Shown one piece after another: positions 47,637 through 59,115 of a DNA stretch of 64,000 nt. How positions within the stretch are numbered: position 1 is the first letter of the stretch; each line of letters starts with the position of its first letter. This stretch comes from Rostratula benghalensis (lineage: Eukaryota; Chordata; Aves; Charadriiformes; Rostratulidae). The notes under the pieces are model-generated. The model was not told the origin of the DNA. It saw nothing but the letters and a program-made list of their open reading frames with translations, and searched no databases. The position numbers were made by a program, and so were the translations under genes. The stretch is taken from contig VXAI01000035.1 in NCBI GenBank assembly GCA_013399305.1, forward strand, positions 5,464,646 through 5,528,645, given 5' to 3'.

Positions 47637-48765
47637 ATAGTGTGTTTGTCTTAAAAATCCTGAAAAGGAGGATGTTTCAGGGGAAAAAAAAAAAAAAAAG
47701 AAGGGGGGTAATGTTTCTATTTGGGTACATTTATATAATATCCCCTTTGGAGCTGTAGTTTGGTTAACCTCTGTGGGTCGAGCTCCCAGCTACAGAAACC
47801 TCTCCTCAGGCTCGCTGGCCAGAGAGCCTCATGAAACAACCACCACCCTGCTGTTTTGTGGAAGATTTAAGCAGGGAATTTAGTCTCTGGAGAAAAAGGG
47901 AACAAAACACACCCAAGCAATTATTGCATTAAGATATTTGCTTAATTTTTCTTTGTTAATTTTGCCGGAAGACTACTTTTCTTTTCCAATTAAATCTAGA
48001 TGGGATTGACATTCTTCCTCTGCTTGATCCCTAGGCTGCTACAACTGGGTTTTGCCTGCTGTTTGGAGGGATGTGAAATACATGATTAAGGTCAATGGGA
48101 TCATGTTGGTTTCTAATGGGAAGAGTATTACTCATCCTACTCATCCTATGCTTTCAAATTGTCCCAGTTAGAAAAAACTAAGTTTCCTTGGGTGTCCCAA
48201 TTGTCCTGCAGGAGATAGGTCCTGCAGAGCCTCTCTTGGTGCTACTGGTGATCCCACTGGTGCGTAATGTGTGCATGTGTCTACAAAACATGGACTTATG
48301 GTCTTGTGAGAGGTGGCAGCCAGTTGATGAATCTCCTTCTCGGTACGTGAGATGTCCCAGATCATGAGTAATGAGTGTCCCAGTAGACCTGAGTTGTGTT
48401 TACAGTCCTGGCACTGGTGTAATTTGGTGGCCCTGTGTAATGTCCTCTCCTCTGCAATGGGGAAAAACCCCACCATTCTTCTTTGTAGAAATGTTGTGAG
48501 ATTTATTGAGGAAAGTGTAATAGGAGAGTTTGGAAATTATGATAATAATTGCAGTAGGAGTTTAGGTCGACCCTCTTATTGGGGAATTTTAGGGATAGGT
48601 CAGTGGGGGAGTGAATACCAAATTTTAACACAAATTGGTTTAAATATACATCCCCGTGAGTATTCAAGCTATTAATGAGCAGTGCATCATTTCAGCCCCT
48701 TTCCTCTGCCCTGTCTGTCTGTTATTGGGAGCCTCTGGTAGAGCAGCAGACAGTGGTAATCTCTT

Positions 48766-48924
48766 TCAGATGCTCCCAGTATCTGTCTGCCGATGTCTTA
48801 ACCAGATCATGAGTGCAAAGAGGATCATCAAAACCAGAAAAACACAGCAGCCACCCAGCATGAAGTGATGGAAATTTGTGGGTGAGAGAAGCCGAGGTTC
48901 TGCTGTTGGTGTTGTGTTTTGGTT
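48766..48924 (-). other. Unassigned short open frame with a membrane-span-like stretch
   Basis: A 52-codon open frame on the minus strand contains LGGCCVFLVLMILFALMIWL followed by RHRQ and a short tail to a stop. Threonine/proline-rich residues lie before it. The pattern is that of the end of a single-pass membrane protein (stalk, span, positive stop-transfer, short tail). The same frame has stops just upstream and no convincing splice acceptor at its start. A U-rich strand can also give such a stretch by chance, and no family is recognised. It may be a decayed gene fragment or nothing. Confidence 0.2.
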
Positions 48925-49396
48925 TTAAATGCAGAGGGCATGTCACTGCTTCTCAATTGTCATTGGCAAGGTCGAAGTGATCTGTGGCTCCAGAAAGCTG
49001 TGACGTACATAGAATAGAAAAGAAATATTTTGTCAGTTGCTGAAGCTGACCATATGTTGTAATCAGATGTGCAGGAATTAGAAGAACAAGAACCAAGGAA
49101 ACTTTGTGTATAGCATCAGAGACAGAATTGGCTTATACCCTGAAGAGCAGAAGGATGTCTCTTATTGTGTGTTGACTTTCTCCCAGTTTGTATGCTAGAA
49201 GCACTTGAGCTCATGGGCATATTAAGGGTGTGTTGACACTGGAAGGCAAAACTGCCTCTTGTGGGTACAGCAAGCCTATGAAGGAGCTGAGATATCAAAG
49301 TAGGTTCAGAGGGACGTATGAATATCTGGAGCCATGACAAGGATATATCTGGAAAAAAGTGTAGTTTCAATGGATCATACATTTAAAATCCACTTT

Positions 49397-49505
49397 GACA
49401 TATTCCTGTGCAACTTTCTCTAGGTGGACCTGCACTGGCAGGGAGGTTGGACTAGATGATCTCCAGAGGTCCCTTCCAGCCCCATATCATTCTGTGATTC
49501 TGGGA
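49397..49505 (+). mobile_element. CR1 LINE 3' tail
   Basis: CATATTCCTGTGCAACTTTC, TAGGTGGACCTGCACTGGCA, GGTTGGACTAGATGATCTCC, AGAGGTCCCTTCCAGCCCC and ATCATTCTGTGATTCTGGGA follow the last 110 bases of CR1 in sense orientation, including the terminal repeat. It is severely 5'-truncated. Confidence 0.9.
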
Positions 49506-50929
49506 TGCAGAATCAGACCTGGTATTTGGAGCCATATGGCTGTTGTAGCTCCCCTGGGCATGTTGTATCATAGCCATACAGGACTATGTTTGTAGATGCT
49601 GAACAGAATCCTTATCACCTCTTTGTTCCGGATTAAGTTGTTGTTCTTCTTTGAAGGTTTGACCCACAGTCACCAAATTTCTACTGGAAGTTATTTTTGG
49701 CTGAATTCTCGGTGTCTAGTGAGGGTTGACTTTGTGCTGCACCATGCTGTTACATTAGTGTTTTTTAGCAGATTCTTTTACCCTGTGTTTGGTTATTTCT
49801 GTTCACGGAAGATGTAGGAGTTAATGGCCTTACTCTCCCATCTTTTTGGTGGAAACTGGCCTCAAGGGTTAAAAGTTACTGCAGAGCTACTGAGACAGGT
49901 AGATCCCAAGGGAGACAGGACAAAGGAAATTAGAATATAAAGAGCATTGGATGAGAAGTTCAAGTTGTCTTGGAAAAACACTAGCACAAAAAAAATAAAT
50001 AAAAAAAAAATCCAGTATGAATTGTTAAAAGCTGGCAAAGTGTTGCCAAAACACAATCAAGGTCTTATGCTGGGATGTGTCTGACAATGTTGACTGTTGA
50101 CCGTAGGGTCATGCAACATCTGTGGAAGCATGCTAGGAATTCAGATCCAATATGTACTTCTACCTAATAATCCATACGTACTATTTTAAACATCCCCATT
50201 TTTCAAAAATGGTCTGATACAAAAGACTCCTTTGTCCCATTTCAGAGCATGGGTTTCTCTCCCTAACCCCATGTGCTAGGATGTGCCCGTCTTCGTGTCC
50301 ATCCAAATGTCAGGCATGTTCCAAGGGATGTTTAGTCCTGAACTATCCTTTCGCATACCAAGAGCAAAGAACCTTTAAATAAACAATTTCTCTTTTCCAC
50401 AATGCCTCAAGCACAATATTGGCTCTTGAGTCTTTGTTCACAATTTGAGGCCCAGCAGCTCTCCTGTGTCTTCTCTGAAGACGGGATTTTGTCTTTTGTT
50501 ATCACAGGCACATTCTCCAGAGTTCACAGATGCTTGTGATTAGCAACGCTCTAGACTGTGTGTCCCCAGACAGCATCCAAACGTTTATATACATTGGAAA
50601 GATCTCCCGGAGTCGATCTGGCCTGGCCCTTTGAGGGATGGCAGTAAGGAAGGGAGAGGACATACGTGTGCTGGGTTTATTGCCAGTCCTGAAGCTGCTT
50701 GAAGTGTTCTAGATGTAGCTGTTAGGTCATTCCAACTGTGTTCATCAGACTGAGGATCTCAAATTTATGACCATGACTGAAAGCACTGACCATCTGTATT
50801 TTCTGAAGTTATGACAAAGGAAACAACAGTTAAGGTGGGGAAAAGGAAAAGAAAGGGCGCCCATTGCTTTCAATAATTTGTAAAGAATCATCAGTTTTAT
50901 TTAAGACTAAAAAAAAGATTTATATCTAA

Positions 50930-51050
50930 TAAAAATGGCATTAGTGCAGAGCTTGTTAATTAACATAATCATATCTAATTTCAGTATAATTAGCATGCTG
51001 TAATTAGAAAAGCCATTAGTATAATTAGAACATGTATAAAATTAGCACAA
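50930..51050. promoter_or_regulatory. Homeodomain-core cluster, candidate conserved non-coding element
   Basis: The unit AGTATAATTAG occurs twice (50983-50993 and 51018-51028), with TGTAATTAGA between them and AAATTAGC after. GTTAATTAACATAATC precedes them. TAAT/ATTA cores thus recur every 13-35 bases. No transposon signature is visible. It resembles AT-rich developmental enhancer sequence; this is inference from composition and motif density. Confidence 0.3.
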
Positions 51051-54026
51051 ACGTATTTTAGGTATAGGATCTGTTGTACTGTTGGTTAATCTGATGCAGT
51101 CAGTAAAGTTGTTGCTGTCATTTTGCATTTCAGGTGGCTTCTGTTGGGTAGCTCACGTACTTGCATGGCAGAGGAACTGCTGGAGGGTGGCAGTGCAAGT
51201 GGTGTAGCTGTTGTTCATTGCTGTGAAATCTTTGCTGTCAGGGTATGTGTTGTCGGGCTAATAATATTCATGGGAGGATGCTCAAGTGTATAAATTAGCC
51301 CTATGTGGATTAGCAAAATTTTCCTGCCTGCATCCAGCAGACAACACATTTTGGGAATGACCACCTTGTACTTCTGTGGATAAAAACTGTCTTGGATCCT
51401 GCAGTCTTTGGCAGGGCTTTGTCAGTTTTCACCAGCCGAAGGTGTAGTGGCCTTTTGAACTGCGGCTGGACATTCGTTATTGGGGAGGTTAAGCTGCATG
51501 AAGGCTCTTTAATTACAGCCCTACAATGGTTTCTGCACGCTTTCCCTGGAATTCATTGTACGTTCAGGAAGGTGTGTAAATCAAACAACCAGCACATCAG
51601 GCGGGGAGGTGGGGGCTGAGCAGGAGGAATTATTGGATGCCCTCATAAAACTTTAAAAGGCTTGAATGTCAAGTTTAAACTCTTGGGGCCTTAAAACTTG
51701 AGTCTCAAGGCACTTCTACCTGCTGTTTCATCACATAAGCTTTTCACTGTTCATGAGCTGCAAACCCAAGATGATTATGACTTCTATTTCCCTGCAGTGT
51801 ATTTAATTTCCCTTTACTGTTGTCATCATACCCATGTCTGAACCACCTTTCATCTCCTCCTACCACTCATCATCCTTTCAGTTGTAGCCAGTGATGCATA
51901 GGCTTTTTAAATAGAGTGTTCCTTGTAGGCTCTTATATCAAAATCTGTTTAACCTCTGGTGCTTTCAAGCTTAAGGCAAAATCACTGCGTATTAGCAGTT
52001 CTAATGCGTAACTGCACTCAACAGGAGAGTTAGCAAATCTGCAGAGCGATACCGCAGCAGGGAGGGGATAAGAGCACTGCCAGCTGTGGCCAGCTGCTCG
52101 GCTCTACGCTCCCCATGAAGCAATGGGTGCCCCACGCTGACCTGATGCCAGACACCTTTTGTGCCCCATGGCTCCGGACACCTACTCTGGTTGACCTGTC
52201 CTTATGGCAGAAGGAGTAGATATGGTCATAAACTCATCTGGCAGAGTAAGGAAGGTGCTGGTCTCTTCCCCCCTGATGCCACAGAGAGACTTTACAGACG
52301 TTTCCTTGCAATGATTTCCTTCAGGGGAAACACCAAGTGTCACATCCCTGCATCCCTGGGAGCCTCCTTCATCCTGTTCTTTATCTCTGTGTGTGCTGTC
52401 TGTCACCAGGGTAATCTTAGATGCTTGGGCCTCTTCTCTGCTGTAATATTTAAGAGCAAGCACTCTGCATGCCACATCAAAAATGTTGTACATGATACCC
52501 TGAGTGACATGGAGATTTACAATCAGATAAAAGTAGCGGCATCCACAGCAGAGCAATTAAACTGACAACTCGGTGTCTCAAATTTGAATTTAGAGGAAGT
52601 TTAGGGTCACAAGCAGTTGAATCTCCCCTTTGATTGGGGTTGGCTGGAGCGAAGTGACAGCAAGTAACAGTTTCTAATGTCTCTGCCAGAAACTAGCTCA
52701 GGTTGTGTTGCTGTTCCTGTTTGGTGACTGGAGTTTCTTCGTATCAATTCCCTCATCACCCCACAAACCAAACTTTTTAGCAGCAGATGTAGCAAAAATG
52801 ATAGAAAGTGCATGTGGGGAGGGGATCCTGATCTGAACTCTTGGCTCCCTCGTTAACTCAGACATTACATTTTTTGGGTCAAAGCAACAACAACAGTTGT
52901 GACAACAGAAGAACTTGTAGATAACGGTTCAGTTTGCTAAGTTCCTCATAAAATACTCACTTAATGCAAGATGCTTCAGTTAACACTCAAGTCCAGAGAG
53001 AATCTTATCACTTGATGATCATCTTGCAAGAGCGAGAAAAATTTTGTGCTCAGTGCTCATTTCCTACAGTGAGTGAGCCTCTTGGCTTAGTTTAAGGCTT
53101 CTTGCCTATTTCCATCCCACATATTTATTCTATCAGTCTGGTTTTATAACATCCTCGAAATAATTCACTCGATTTTCTTTCAAAGAGTCAGAAACCATGG
53201 CTAGGCATTGGATTGCAGAGTATCAAAATGCTTTGCTAATGAGAAATGGGCAAATGAATCTAAGGAAATAACTCCACTTTCCCTGAATATTTCCTCATGC
53301 CTGGGACCAAACCCAAAGCCAAGCTGAGCCTTACAACGAGGATGGATTCGTGTTTTTCCAGTGTTGTTTTTGATTGCTTCTCACATCCCATCTCTCCTTT
53401 GGAGTTTCGGTTTGGATAGAAGCAGCAGTGCTGAAATGGTTGTTTCCGTCATGTCTCTGGCCCAGTCAGCCACAGAAATTGTTAGAAGTTTTGGTGGAGA
53501 CTCTGAAAATTCATTTTCAGTCATGAACTTTGGGGTAATTTGTGGATGGCCTGGGAGAGGCTGCATTCTGGGGCTTTCAAAGATTCTTGCTTTGGAAATG
53601 CAGACTCTAAATGGGAAATAATGAAGTTATATCTTCATTTGGTTCTTTTCAGCACCGCTACTAAGGTACAAGGAGTAAAAGGTTGAATAAAGATTCTTAT
53701 TTTATCTCATCTTCGTGATGAGAAAACAGGGGGTGATTTGGTTTAGCGAAACCTCATCAGTTGTTATGATTTGGTTTTGCAAGCCTCAAGCCAGGGAGGT
53801 TGGAGTCTGGCTTCCATTATATTCTAACCAGAAAGTTCATGCAGAAGAGCTTTCCTGCTCAAACTATTCTGAATTTGTCCTAACTTCAGTTTAATCCCAG
53901 CAAAACCTAAACTCTCAGCCCTTTAAGGTCTGTCTGTCACTGTTGTTAATGCATTACAATATACTGCCTAGGGTTTGATAGACAAATGAACTCTTGGAGG
54001 ATATTTATCATGCACATACAAATGCA

Positions 54027-54049
54027 TGTGTGTGTATATATATATATAT
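54027..54049 (+). repeat. TG/TA microsatellite
   Basis: A TGTGTGTG run merges into (TA) units. It is a typical compound dinucleotide repeat. Confidence 0.8.
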
Positions 54050-54389
54050 TATTTTTTTCCCAGTATTACGAGGTTCTCTTTCATTTGACCACAATGGTTT
54101 CTACTTAACCACAGAAATCTCGTGCATATACAAGCCAGCTCCCATTTTCATTTGTGCTGGGGTGAAATCAAAATCTGCTCAGCATGCTTCAAATGAAGGC
54201 AGAGAGGGTGCCAACACCATGCCACCAAGGGAGAGAGCCCTGTGCTGAATTTTGTCTTGCTCTGTCTTTCTATTGCTTGGTTTGGTGCAGCCGGCAGGGG
54301 ACCAGAAAGAGCAAAATGAACATGGTGATTATGTGCTGGATGTACTGGATGTAAACAATATTGAGAAGTTTAAGATCAACCCTTATAAA

Positions 54390-54510
54390 TACACTTAGAG
54401 TGTATGCATATAACTAAATTAATAGCAGGCATAACTTTTAAAAGTCACTTGACTTTAATTGACATATCAATATAATTGACAATTATCTTAATTGTTATAC
54501 ATGGCATAAA
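54390..54510. promoter_or_regulatory. AT-rich block with small dyads
   Basis: AAAGTCACTTGACTTT contains a perfect 7-base inverted repeat with a 2-base spacer near 54440-54456. It is followed by AATTGACATATCAATATAAT and TTGACAATTATCTTAATTGT, a chain of overlapping ATTGACA/CAATTA motifs. Such density of short dyads and homeodomain/SOX-like cores is common in conserved non-coding elements, but conservation cannot be seen from one sequence. Confidence 0.25.
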
Positions 54511-54967
54511 TGTTGTGCTCTGGAAAGCTTCCAGTCCTTCTTTATTAGAGTATTAAGCCACAACATATGCAGATTACATGGAAATACCACTGAAGCATTT
54601 GTTAAATGAAATTCCTTTCTTATGTTTCTTTCATATATTTTTTATATACAAGTGTATATATGTAAATATGCAGAAAAAAAGCCATAAGGACATACTGAGT
54701 ATTGTCAATACACTCTTTTAAACTATTTCAAGTGATTCCACTAAAGGGTTTCTACAAGTTTCACACTCTGCTTTTGTGGAAATCAGCTTTCAAGTCAGTC
54801 AGGCTAGAGATTAGATCCAAAGATTTAAAACCCCTATAGATCAAAAGCAGATGCTCTTAGAAGACATTTCAGCCAAGACAAGCCGTCTGGGGACATTGTT
54901 ACAGCAGGAGAAGACAATTTATCATTAAAACATGAAAGCCTCTGTTCAATAATAACCAGATGTATTT

Positions 54968-55014
54968 AAAAAAAGAAGGAAAGGAAAAGAAAAAGAGAGA
55001 GAAAGAAAAAAAAA
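54968..55014 (+). repeat. Homopurine tract, 47 bases
   Basis: An uninterrupted stretch of A and G only, rich in GAAA and GAGA units. Long homopurine tracts can adopt triplex-type structure, but this one is mostly A and probably a simple repeat. Confidence 0.85.
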
Positions 55015-55789
55015 TAGGGGTGTCAAGGTCTTGATTCATTTGTCTCCCACTAGAAATCATCTTTATCCCATACTTAGGAAACTAGTGCAGATTCTTTGAT
55101 GCTGAGACATAATATAAGAAAAATTGAAACATTTCACATTGTAAATCCTTGGCAATTGTCAAGGAAATTTTAATTATATAAAAATCTGTGATGCCTTAGT
55201 TAAAGATAAGGAGCAATCAAGTTAAAGAACAGTTTCCATAACTTGAAATTAAAAGAAGAAAATCTGACAGGAGCAGCATTTCAGACCCTTCTTTCTTTCT
55301 TCATACCAGTTTTCCCTTTTTTCCATCTTCACTCTGACCTAATGCAACTCAGCGACAGTCCTTAACTTTAACCTAAAACCTCCCCTCCTAACGTCATTCA
55401 AGCCTCCCCCATACAGCAGAGGGATTGCTGTGAGCCACAGACATGTAGGGAAACCAGGGCACAGTGGGATGGGATGAGTTGCCTCCTGGTGTGCAGCATA
55501 CCCATAGGAGAGACAGGAAGTGAAAATTTTAAGATCTCATTTTTCCAGTCTCTAACCACTAGAGAGCATCCCTTCCCAGAGAAATGTATAGCTCTGTAAC
55601 ACAGGAAATGCATTTGCTGCCAGTATCTGGGAAGTAGGAAGTCCTCTTCACTCTCTATTCTTGTTTTACAGGCCATACTATAAGGGAGTGGGTGTGATTA
55701 ACAACATTTGTTATAATATATTTAAAATCATTTCCAGGTCTGTGGTTAGATGTCTCAGGCTAAAGTTCCCAAGAGAATGAGTACATCTA

Positions 55790-55975
55790 AGGACTTGGAG
55801 CGAGTGATGTGAAGTCAGGACACGAATTCTTTGCCATTGCCACCAAGCAGGTCACAGAGCACTCTGCACGGGCTCTCTGGTCCACCCACAAAATGAGACA
55901 CAAACCTCATTGCTTTTCTTGTAGGAATATGGGAGTGAAATGCACATAATATCAGAGAGATGGGAGGGAACTTGA
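55790..55975 (+). mobile_element. MIR-like SINE
   Basis: GAAGTCAGGACACGAATTCT, GCCATTGCCACCAAGCAGGTC, CACAAAATGAGACACAAACC, TCATTGCTTTTCTTGTAGG and GAAATGCACATAATATCAGAGA follow MIR in the forward order ('agtcaggagacctgggttct', 'tgccactgac', 'taaaatggggataa', 'cctacctcatagggttgtgagg', 'ataatgtacataaagcactttgagat'). The middle (the 'cctcagtttcc' block) is poorly kept. Confidence 0.5.
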
Positions 55976-57086
55976 TGAAAAAATGTTTTCGTTGATGTTG
56001 CTGGACAATGCTTTTTGGAGAAGTTCCACTGGTTCAGGATGAAATTTTTGATCAGTTGGAAGGAGAGACCTGTCCATCCTCCACAAGTTCTGAGTGGAAC
56101 ACATGACTTGTAGGGCTTTTTTTATACCCTCTTTGCGTCAGGCAAATTTCATCTAAAGTCTGTCATTCCCTGGCTATCCTAAAGGATGCGCTCCCCTAGC
56201 TCTGACTGTGAAGATGACCTTTGTCCTGTCCCTGAGGAACTTTCCCAATAAACTGTTGTCAAAACCAATAAAGAGAAAGATTGCCAGATTCAGTAAAATG
56301 TGAACCTTGTTTTTCCTATCATGTTGAGTATCTTTCATGTGAAGCTGTGTTATCATCTGCTTTCTATCTAGCTTCTGCCTGAGGTATGCTTGATAAGAGA
56401 TTTGGAAGAACCAACCGATCAGATAGGCAAAGATGATGACTGGCCCCTCAAAAGGACAGGGAAGACAATTTAGAGACTGTCTCCTAGACTCTGATCAGGA
56501 ACTCTGGAGATGTAGAATGTGGATTTTTGTAGATTTCCACAGCTATTTGAGCACGGAGTACAAGTCAGAGGTCTCTTGTCTGTAGGTGGCTTCTAGTCAC
56601 TCTTTGCTAGAAGGGTTCAAACCCAGGAGATTTTGTCAGGGTGAGAACATTTTCCAGGGAAAGTATAAGGAGACTGTGCCAAGGTCTGGAAAGCATATCA
56701 GCATGACGGCCCTCTAGGAACTGGAAGCCTTTAGCAAACTAATTACATTCCTTTTTCTTTGAATAAGAAAAGAAAGACATTGCCATCTTCTAGTCCACCA
56801 AGAACAGTTATGGTAGAAAGTACTTAGCTTTCCGGAAAACTCAACTTGGGTGAGCTGGAGAACTGTCACCATAGAAAAAAATGAAATTAATTGTATTTTT
56901 ATTTCTCCTCTGTGTGCCAAGCACAAATCTGCTTACTGTGCTAAGCATAATAACATTGATGTAAAGTATCAAGAAAACATGAGATGGATGATAGCTTTTG
57001 ACTATTCTCTTGATGTTTCTGGAGCCATATGTGGTAGTTTGGAGAGCTGTGTGGTCCAACAGACCCACTGGGGATGACAGCCTTTT

Positions 57087-57656
57087 TTGACAGACATATT
57101 TTCAAGTAGCAACACACAGCTATTGGCCAAAGGTATATTGTCTGGTATTGCAATCTCTGCTGTTTCAAGTGGACTTCATCTCCTCTTCTTCATTTGGGAA
57201 AAAATCACTTTGCATCTGCCTCAGAAGGCAAGAGTCCATAAACAGAGTGGACTGAAGCAGAGAAATTTGGTCCAGGGCAAGATTAGCAGCACTGCTGTCA
57301 TCAGAAAGCCAAGTACTGTCTTTCTTGTTTTGACTCACAACAGAAAATATGACTTGACTGGATCTCTACAGGTATTTGGAAACCCCAAAAGTTTGGAACT
57401 CACATCTGGGGTTCTCCCCATAGGTTTGAAGGCAAAAAAAAATTGGAGAGAAGGGGCTATTCAGCAATCGAGGGAAGACAAGATAAGAAAGAGTAAGACT
57501 TACAAGGGGAATGACATTCATTGTCCAATGTTGTTTCAGTTGTATTTATATACTCTGCACTTGAGGAACCTCACCCATGCTTTGAGGTCCCTGAGTGCCT
57601 GGATTTTGGAAGGTGGAGATCCACTATCATGTGGGTGTCAATGGCTACTGCACTGA
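57087..57656 (+). other. Longest open frame of the window, 189 codons, unassigned
   Basis: The frame runs 570 bases from ATG to stop. The predicted product starts with MTDIFSSSNTQLLAKG, has one moderately hydrophobic stretch near residues 18-36 (LSGIAISAVSSGLHLLFFI), then a basic middle, and shows no domain that I recognise. No promoter, Kozak-quality start, splice sites or polyadenylation signal clearly belong to it. A rough estimate from stop-codon frequency says one such frame in 64 kb is uncommon but possible by chance. It could also be an old repeat or retrocopy fragment. Confidence 0.2.
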
Positions 57657-58254
57657 TGCTGTGGCTGCTGTGTTGCTGTGCCTGAACAGAAGCTCGTTTG
57701 GGCCACAAGTGGCTCATGTGGCCACATACACCATTTACACAGTGTGGGAGATCACACACATAAAAGTTTAGTGCAGAAGTGTACAAGCACAGACTCACAC
57801 AGCCCTCGGGCCTTTTCTGTTAACAATCAGACCCATAAAGCACATTAAAATAAACCTATTTTTACAGCTCTGCACTGCTGTTCAACCAAGCATTTCAAGA
57901 AGCAAACAAAAGCACCCACTGCTCTGGAAATATGAGACTTCATTCCTATCCAGGAGCACAAATTGTACTCAGGAGGGAGTTATGAAACCCTGTTTAAGTT
58001 CAAATTTGTATTCAGTTTTACATACCTTTGATTCACCCTTCTGTAGGAGGTGTTTTTAATTTTTAGCTTTTGATAGCTCTATGCTCTTGTTGACAAACCA
58101 TTTCTAAACAGTTTTTCCTCAGGGTTTTGAGAGCATGAGGCAGAAACAAGTGAGTTGTTTTTTTTTTTCTCTCCTCTTTTTCAAGTGTAAATAGGTAGAA
58201 GGGGAAAGTACGCTCAAGTGCAGAGAGCCTTCTTGACAACGGTTCCATGGCTGA

Positions 58255-58280
58255 GTGAGTTAAGGAGGTGAGTTAAGGAG
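58255..58280 (+). repeat. 13-bp exact tandem duplication
   Basis: GTGAGTTAAGGAG is present twice in direct succession. It is minor and possibly a recent slippage event. Confidence 0.9.
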
Positions 58281-58849
58281 GGCATGAGAAGATGCTCTGT
58301 GTCCACTGAGAGCCCGCTGGCAGGCAGGGCTGAGTTTAGGATCCTTGATGATGGACCACACTGCAGGGAAGCTGAACCCCTCCATGTCTCTTCCATCCTG
58401 ATCACTCAGATGAGGACTGGGTTTCTCGTTGGGCACCAAAGCACTTCCTGGCTGGAGAGCTCCTTTTTTCATCAAGGGCAGCCTTGTCGTGTGGACTTCA
58501 GGACTCAATGTGATGACTTGAGGGGGTTGGGGGCAGATGGACAGGCGGCTACTGTCAGAGAGGCATCCTCTGAGCAAAGCAAACAAACAAAATAATACTC
58601 TCTGTCTTCAAAACAATGTCTTGCAGCATGTAGAACAAAAGGGTCTTGATTTAACTCAGAGATCCAAACCCAAACCAAATGAGCATTTATACTAATTGAT
58701 TGTAAATGCAGAATTGTTTGTTCTCCTTCTCATTTTTCTTTTATTTTCCTGAAATCCTTTCAAATAACATCCCAAATCCTTTTGCATTTCTCTAGCTAAG
58801 CAAGCCACTCATTTTTCCCAAACCTTGCTTGGCTGTAAGGGCTTTAAAT

Positions 58850-59115
58850 ATTGCAACACTTGACACAACGGAAAGATTTTTGCTGATAAGCGTGCGTAAT
58901 GGTTCAAAACTGTTCCAGCGAGCAAATCTGGTTTCTCAAAGGTAAACGATACAAAAAGCTGGCTTTTGATTAAATATTCCAATCATTACATGCTAATGGT
59001 GCATGAAGCTGTGATTTATCAGCCAAAACAATGTGCTGGAAAATGAACATAATTCATTAAGCTTGAACCAAACTCCACTTGAGCTTTCCACTCACAATAA
59101 TTCTTGGCTGTGAGC
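58850..59115. promoter_or_regulatory. Candidate conserved non-coding element
   Basis: A repeat-free stretch is dense in transcription-factor-like cores. It contains GATTAAATATTCC, CAATCATTACATGCTAATGG, GTGATTTATCAGCC, CATAATTCATTAAGC and CACAATAATTC. Several TAAT/ATTA cores and octamer-like ATGCTAAT and TTATCA motifs fall within 150 bases. This is inference from motif density only. Confidence 0.3.

Larger units (their letters stand above)
45781..49396. other. Mostly unique DNA with a small CpG-rich patch
   Basis: No gene is recognised. It holds A runs at 47245-47268 and 47684-47699, an 11-G run at 47626-47636, the CpG-rich patch at 47370-47560 and a short membrane-like open frame at 48766-48924. 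Small duplications such as TACTCATCC twice near 48129-48146 are present. Confidence 0.5.
49506..55789. other. Unique non-coding DNA, several AT-rich blocks
   Basis: No gene is recognised. It includes candidate regulatory blocks at 50930-51050 and 54390-54510, a TG/TA microsatellite at 54027-54049 and a homopurine tract at 54968-55014. A 375-base stretch near 52182-52556 is open on both strands (134 and 124 codons), without domains. Confidence 0.5.

Noticed and set aside
48480..48700. Possible LTR (AATAAA on the minus strand and a purine-rich stretch near 48690-48705)
   Set aside because: No paired LTR, no target-site duplication and no recognisable gag, pol or env sequence nearby.
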